Source: Cryptomeria japonica
Taxonomy: Eukaryota > Streptophyta > Pinopsida > Cupressales > Cupressaceae
Direction of reading: 5' to 3'
DNA length: 64,000 bases
Assembly (NCBI RefSeq): GCF_030272615.1
Contig: NC_081406.1
Coordinates: forward strand, 478,728,900-478,792,899
Below the pieces are notes generated by a model. The model did no database searches, was not told the DNA's origin, and saw only the letters and a list, made by a program, of their open reading frames with translations. This document shows, piece after piece, positions 58,670 to 64,000 of the stretch (position 1 is its first letter; every line of letters starts with the position of its first letter). The translations under genes and the position numbers were made by a program.

Positions 58670-59290
58670 TTATTCATCTTTATCCTCCTCATTGGATTTG
58701 AATTGTTCAAATTTAGCAAAGATGGATTTCATCTCACCTTCATCTGGTAGAGCGATGGAACTTGAAATAGCATTGATCTGGAATGTAGCATCTCGGGTCT
58801 TCACATGTTGCTTCTTTTCATCCTTGAGAAAAGAGGAAAGCAACTCTAAACCAAGTTGTATTTCAAGAATTTTATCAAAGGTGTTCAAATCTTGCTTTGT
58901 CCAATGTGAGATCAGAGAGTGGAATTCTTGGATAATGGTATCACATGAGACCAATTGTTGATTATCCTTACCATATAAGAAGCAAGTGATATCAGCTATT
59001 CTTGTTGAAATTGGATCAATATCATTATCACAACTCTTGATCTCACCTTTAATACCAGTGACCATATGCTTGATCAATTAATTTCTATGTGCTAGTAGGG
59101 ACAAAGCTTGAACATACTTTCCTCTTGTGTCTAGCACTTTCTTCTCTACAAGAAAATCAATGTCAAAGTCCTCCATCTTTCTCCATATCTGCATGTTTCT
59201 TTCATTCTCATATATCTCTTGTGTGAAAGTGGTTTTGATTCCTTGTATTTGTCTTTGCATGATTTCAAAGTCTTTCAACAACTTGATAGT
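58670..59290 (-). pseudogene. Helical protein C-terminus, cut by T4
   Basis: The minus-strand frame is continuous from the T4 boundary (59290) to a stop at 58670, with one internal stop near 59078. It reads LLKDFEIMQRQIQGIKTTFT, FLVEKKVLDTRGKYVQALSL, TFDKILEIQLGLELLSSFLK and an acidic end (KSNEEDKDE). Composition and helical pattern recall the C-terminal parts of T1 and T2 ORF2, but I see no clear residue match. The N-terminal part would lie beyond T4, outside the window. Confidence 0.5.
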
Positions 59291-60973
59291 TGTGTGTAGG
59301 GGAAAAAGTGACACTAAGAAAACATGCCCTAATCTCACTTTCAATCACACACTTGTGGAATACGAAAGAGCCTAGAGGTATCACACAATGGGCTACTTCT
59401 TTTTGTGGAAGAGAGAGCCACGAGATACCTATTAGGATTTCTATTCCTTTGTTGCAAATGATAGATAAAATGATGCAAGTTCAACTACTAGCCCTAGAGT
59501 GCAAGTATGAACTAGTAACAAGATTGCAGAATTAAGGTTAAACAATGAAAAGCTATAAACACAAGGACAAGACAAGAATGCAAAAGCATAACCGGAGTTA
59601 AAATCTGAGTGGAAATGTTCGAGATGGGGGCGCAGGCGCCACTGTCCTGATTCTACTCCTGAAACTGTTGTTTTGCAACCTGAAAAGCTGTCAGAAAAAT
59701 GTTGAAACTTGCTGTCTGACAGAAGGACCAAGGTGCCCAGCGCCCCTATCCCAGGGACCAAGGCACCTAGCGCCCCTGTCCTGGCAAGACCAGGGTGTCC
59801 CACGCCCCTGTCCTGGTCTTTTGCTCTACAATTTGGTGTGAAGTTCAGTCTCCGTCTGCTTCCGTCGGATCTGCAACTTGCGGCGTCGTCCGAATCCTGA
59901 AACCTGCACTTATATCTGAAAAGGTATGGTGGGCAGCTATATAGGGTTTTGCCTTAGTCAAACCCCCACTTTGGTGATTTCCACCTCCACAAATAGCCAA
60001 GTTGTATTGTAAAAGTAGTGTGTGCAGACCTTGTGTGTGTGCAAGATCCTAAAATGCAAGTAAGCAAACTAGAGCAACCTAGAAAGTAAACCCTAATTGC
60101 TTGTACATGATAATGTAAGTGCTCTAAATCAAGATGCAAAGTGATCTAAAGAATGAATACAAATGATATAATGAAGCTTATGCAAAGACTTGAAAACAAC
60201 ATGAAATCATACCCAACCCCATGGGAGGAGTACAAGCCAATCTTCAGTCGGTGATCCCTTATTGTTCTTCAATGCCTTCAAAGCCCTAAATGGATGAAAT
60301 GAAATTGATAGATGCTTGATGGATGGATGTTGAATGTTGTTGAAGTCTTCAAAGATCTGCTCTTTTTCTGCATAGAAGGTCCTTGAAACCAAAAATCTGG
60401 ATCTTTTCAAATGAAGAAAGAGAGTTCTTATATATGAAACCCTAGGTCTTAATTTCAACTTTTGGCAGACCTAGAGATTGAATCTCCTGCCAATTTCTTG
60501 GGGTTAAGCTTTATTTTATGATTGGATTGCGCTCCTAAAATTTTGGGAAAAATGTCCGGGACCATGTGCACTCCGGGCGCCATGGTCCTCTCCAGGCGCA
60601 ATGGTCCTGACAACTTTTCACCAAATTTTCAGGGCCGTCGGATATGATGATTTTAGAGAGAATCCCGAAGTTACAGGTGATTTCGAGATGTTTTGACCCC
60701 CGAAATCAAGCCCCCAAGTTCAAAATAGGACCTAATTAGGGTTTTTGATTAAATGATGTATTAGAGGAATAAAATGAAAGGGGCACGCTTTAATGAAAAG
60801 GGCCCAACTTTATGATATGGGAGATGTCAAATAGAACCCTAGACCTAATTAATTTAATTAATTGAGTGCTAAAGGGGAAATGCAATGCAAAATGCAAAAT
60901 GCGCCAAGGCGGGTGCTAAACTAGGTGTGAAATTGTACCACCCTAGCAAGTGCGTACAATTTACGACGCTACA
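59291..60973 (-). repeat. T4 3' LTR (about 1.68 kb)
   Basis: The inner end is certain from the polypurine tract and TGTAGCGTCG. The outer end is placed at TGTGTGTAGG by the loss of coding sequence, with an error of a few bases. It is GC-richer than its surroundings at 59600-59900, with repeated GCGCCCCTGTCC words. Confidence 0.72.
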
Positions 60974-60989
60974 TTTAGCCCCCACTTTA
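60974..60989 (-). other. Polypurine tract of T4
   Basis: On the minus strand TAAAGTGGGGGCTAAA directly precedes the LTR. Confidence 0.82.
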
Positions 60990-62811
60990 GCAGTCATATG
61001 AACACTACATGCATATGCAAGCTAAAGTACATAAAAGTAAACATTATTTGAAAAAGGATATATCCATAAGTTGTCGGATGAAGCCCCCAGCGGCATCTGC
61101 AGTACTTAGTTAAGAACCACAACCTACAAAACCACATGTTAGATCACAAAATCACCTAATGCTTACTAAGGAAGGTGATGAAAATTTGAGGGTAGCTATA
61201 TGCCCCCCCCTATTTTGGCTTGCTAATTTTAGTGAGTTGAAACAGGGTATCATGTTTACCACTTCGAATTGTTAAAGAATATTGATAACAAATGCTCACA
61301 AGAAGATTTGATATGAGATCAAAAACTAATGGAGAATCATTTGGTAAGAAAGAGGACTAAATCTCAATTCTAACACAACAAAGAGTGTGAGGATTTGAGA
61401 GTTCTCTAACACAAGATGAAGGATGTAAATGGAAACAAAATGCAAAGAGAAGAAAAGAAAGGAAAAAAGCATGAATACACACATTGGTGATCCATGAAAA
61501 GAATAGTGAGAGAGAAAACATGGACTTCTCACCCCTAGACCTTGTCTAGGTGATCCATGAAAAAAAGGACATGGAAAACTAGCCCCTAGAGTCTGTCTAG
61601 GTGATCCATGTAAGGGAGGAGAGTGAGAAAGTCTAGCCTTATGCCGCTAGTTCCACTCAACCTCGTGCATGTGTGTGTAAGTGAGGTTAGAAGCACCTCA
61701 TAGGAGTCTATGCCCGAGTATGCTACAACCTATATATGTATAGTACAAAAGCGTGACATCTCACTCTAAGAGTCTGTGCTCTGGTTCCGAGAATAATCAC
61801 CTTGCATAAAAGAAAAATGGAGACATCTCGCTCTAAGAGTCTGTGCTTTGGTTCCAAGAATGACCCATTGCTCAAAAAGTGTAATGTTTATGTCATAAGC
61901 AAAGTAGAACAAGGATACCTACCTTCATCACAAAAGAAGATACCCCCAAAATGCAACAATGTCATAGATCCAAGAAAGAGAGTTTTGCACTCTTTAAGCA
62001 AGGATAAGATAGTTGAAAAGGGATATCTTGTAGTATGTGTACAGGAGATCCTTAGAGGAGAAGAGATCTTTGTACAAAAGACACCTATCCCCGAGAGGAA
62101 TTGTCTTAGACAAATATAACATCTTCTAGAATAAGACAAAGAAGAGAATAAGAATGCAATACTTCCTTCTTTTGCGAGGTGAAAGTGATTCTTAATGAAG
62201 GATGACGCTCTTTTTAACCTCAATTGGGAGAGTGAATTCATTATGGATGTATTTTACCAAGTGCAAAAGAGGTTGTAGTCAAGGACTTACACCTCTTGTA
62301 AGAGAGAATCCTTGAATAAACAACAACAAATGCATACAAGGAATAACATCAAGTAATAAAGTTCACACCATCCACGAAATAGGAAAAAGTGGATCCTTAG
62401 AAAAAAAACAAGGAGAGATCATTGCCTCCCAAGGATAAGGACAATGAGAAGGACTTACACAATCTTCTAGGGAGAGATTTAGACATAAGCAAAATGTACT
62501 ACATACTCACATGAGTTCATGCAAGCAAGACATTAGTGTATGTAAAATGCTCCTCACAAGAAGTGGGTAAGGTAAGAAAGAGAATACACATCTTCTCCCA
62601 TATCTAGGAAAAGAGGATTCTAAAAAAAAGATGATCAATATTTCCACATTATTACCACATAGGAACAAGAGATAACATAGAAAAATTAGGCTATTATGTT
62701 GCTTCAAAAATATGATTGCACTTGGAATTGTACCATCATGAATGACAATGAGCCCCCAGTAAATGAGCTACCAATGTCACATAATGATGAGCAACATAAT
62801 AGCCATTAATG
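60990..62811 (-). other. T4 non-coding 3' region
   Basis: No credible gene. TCTAGGTGATCCATG recurs near 61547 and 61605, with its GGTGATCCATG part also near 61484. A 66-bp repeat with CTCTAAGAGTCTGTGCT occurs at 61762 and 61828. RT and integrase would be expected here in an autonomous element. Confidence 0.55.
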
Positions 62812-63996
62812 TTATTTAAAGACATGATAGATTGAATGAGGTATTTGAATATGACATGCTGAATGCTCAACTATAAGTGAGATCAAAAACATGTATAAAA
62901 TGATAAAAATTGAAGAAGGAAAGTTACAAGAAATCTTAGAAGAGAGATGAGTGTAATTTATTAGAGCCTTATCCCTGGAGGAAAGGACTTTATGATGAAT
63001 AGGAGATAAAGATTCGTAATTGGATTTAGAAATTTGAGGGGAGTCATAAAGAGATTTGTTCATCGCCAAGATTTCCTTATGAGGGGAATGAGAGTTAATA
63101 GAAGTAGAAGATGATTTAGTTGAAGTGAGATCATCATCACTACTAAATATAGCATTCACACTGAGAGATGGTCTTTTAGATGCTTTGGTGGGCTTAGAAA
63201 GATTATATCCAAGTCCAAATGAATATTCATGCATGTTATGTTCTAAAGGAACTTTAATTCCTTGTTCATTTGTGCCACAACCATTTCCACTATAGCCACT
63301 CTTAGCCAAAATATGGAAACCACGACCATAATGATTAGCCATTTCAGAAAGAAAAGGTGGTTTTTCATAAGACAAAGAATCAAATTCTTCAGAATTAGAG
63401 GTGTGAGGAGAAGAAGTTTGAGAAGCGGCCACAAAATTATTGCTCATAGCTTCAGGTAAGACTGATTGATTTCTAGTTTCTTCCTTCTTTTTAACTTTAA
63501 GCTCTCTAGGAGGAACCCTATACTCACCTACAAAGGTGGGATTGAAATCAAGAGATCCCCAATCGTCTTCTACGAGAACCTTCTCAGGATCAAAAGCCTT
63601 TTCATGTATAGATTCAAGTTGAGAAGAATCTTCTTCAAGAACTTCATACTCATCCAAAGAATTTTGATTATCAGAGGGTGATGATTCATCCATAGGTATC
63701 TTGTTTAACGAGTCATCACTAGAAGAGGAAGGCTTAGAAGAACTCCCTTTGGAAGTAGATGTTTGCAAACAAGCTTGAAAATTAGTATCACCTATCAAGG
63801 TATATGTCTTATTATTATAAATAAATTTAACTTGTCTATGCAATGTAGAGGGGATAGCTTGCATACTGTGAATCCAAGGTCTCCCTAATAACAAGTTGTA
63901 TGTTAGATTTCCCGACATAACATGGATAGGAGTAGGCAAAGTAACAGGTCCCACTGTGATGGGTAAGGTGATAATACCTAATGAAGACTTAGCCAC
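62812..63996 (-). CDS. T4 pol N-terminal part: retropepsin C-terminus and G-patch
   Basis: Open frame of 394 codons; it may continue beyond the window, since the protease catalytic DTG is not inside it. Residues 1-75 match the second half of a gypsy retropepsin: the YNLLLGRPWIHSMQAIPSTL block, then QVKFIYNNKTYTLIGD. After an acidic, Ser-rich linker (80-215), residues about 223-265 form a G-patch: GFHILAKSGYSGNGCGTNEQ, then GIKVPLEH and FGLGYN. G-patches bind RNA or RNA helicases. In betaretroviruses one sits at the protease C-terminus. The last 60 residues turn hydrophobic and probably lie beyond a frame loss. The RT that should follow is missing. Confidence 0.75.
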   Translation of the reverse strand: MAKSSLGIITLPITVGPVTLPTPIHVMSGNLTYNLLLGRPWIHSMQAIPSTLHRQVKFIYNNKTYTLIGDTNFQACLQTSTSKGSSSKPSSSSDDSLNKIPMDESSPSDNQNSLDEYEVLEEDSSQLESIHEKAFDPEKVLVEDDWGSLDFNPTFVGEYRVPPRELKVKKKEETRNQSVLPEAMSNNFVAASQTSSPHTSNSEEFDSLSYEKPPFLSEMANHYGRGFHILAKSGYSGNGCGTNEQGIKVPLEHNMHEYSFGLGYNLSKPTKASKRPSLSVNAIFSSDDDLTSTKSSSTSINSHSPHKEILAMNKSLYDSPQISKSNYESLSPIHHKVLSSRDKALINYTHLSSKISCNFPSSIFIILYMFLISLIVEHSACHIQIPHSIYHVFK

Positions 63997-64000
63997 ATTA

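Larger units (their letters stand above)
59291..64000 (-). mobile_element. T4: Tat-like Ty3/gypsy element, partial
   Basis: On the minus strand a protease-end and G-patch frame (63996-62812) is followed by about 1.8 kb of non-coding DNA, a polypurine tract (AAAGTGGGGGCTAAA, 60974-60989) and an LTR that starts TGTAGCGTCG at 60973. The LTR extends to about 59291, where its end TACACACA meets the helical remnant. No RT, RNase H or integrase lies between the protease frame and the LTR, though Tat elements normally have them there, so this copy is non-autonomous or deleted. Its 5' part lies beyond the window. Confidence 0.8.

Overview
The window is a block of nested LTR retrotransposons and their remnants. 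I found no convincing host gene, tRNA or rRNA gene, or CRISPR array. It looks like a large, repeat-rich land-plant nuclear genome. The supporting signs are Ty1/copia polyproteins with FVDD/FIDD reverse transcriptases, primer-binding sites reading TGGTATCAGAGC (initiator tRNA-Met type), Ty3/gypsy gag and protease of plant type, and heavy decay by stops and frameshifts. A gymnosperm would fit, but the sequence alone does not prove it.

Layout: (1) 1-4779 is a pol-less LTR element on the + strand, T1, whose 5' LTR is cut by the window edge. (2) 4780-6324 and 50413-52290 are two copies of one long LTR-like sequence (LTR-A, minus strand) with an array of hairpins. A decayed gypsy gag (49541-50301) and short coding scraps at 45917-46130, 36738-36924 and 19488-20086 fit one ancient minus-strand gypsy element that later insertions split apart. 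(3) 6654-19482 is copia element E (minus, TSD GCATG). It carries copia element D (+, 7136-14732, TSD CTAGC) inside its 3' LTR. (4) 20087-36737 is a second pol-less element, T2 (+). Its 3' LTR is split by element N3 (minus, 27470-36612, TSD GTTTG), a pol-less gypsy-like element with a Q/N-rich protein and several tandem repeats. (5) 36925-45916 is decayed copia element G (+), which contains the 3' half of an E-family element, H. (6) 46131-49440 and 52291-56922 are unassigned, AT-rich, decayed DNA. (7) 56923-57780 is an LTR fragment related to G. (8) 58670-59290 is a helical coding remnant on the minus strand, cut by Tat-like gypsy element T4 (minus, 59291 to beyond the window), which has a protease end plus a G-patch but no visible RT.

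The strongest candidate for something undescribed is the pair T1/T2. Both have the same layout: LTR, tRNA-Met PBS, a gag-like coiled-coil protein with four CCHC knuckles, a second long protein (ORF2) of unknown function conserved between the two, polypurine tract, LTR. Neither has protease, integrase, RT or RNase H. Their LTR ends and leader modules match those of the autonomous copia elements D, E/H and G beside them. This suggests, as inference, that copia enzymes move them in trans. All coding regions seen are broken, so the locus itself is fossil.
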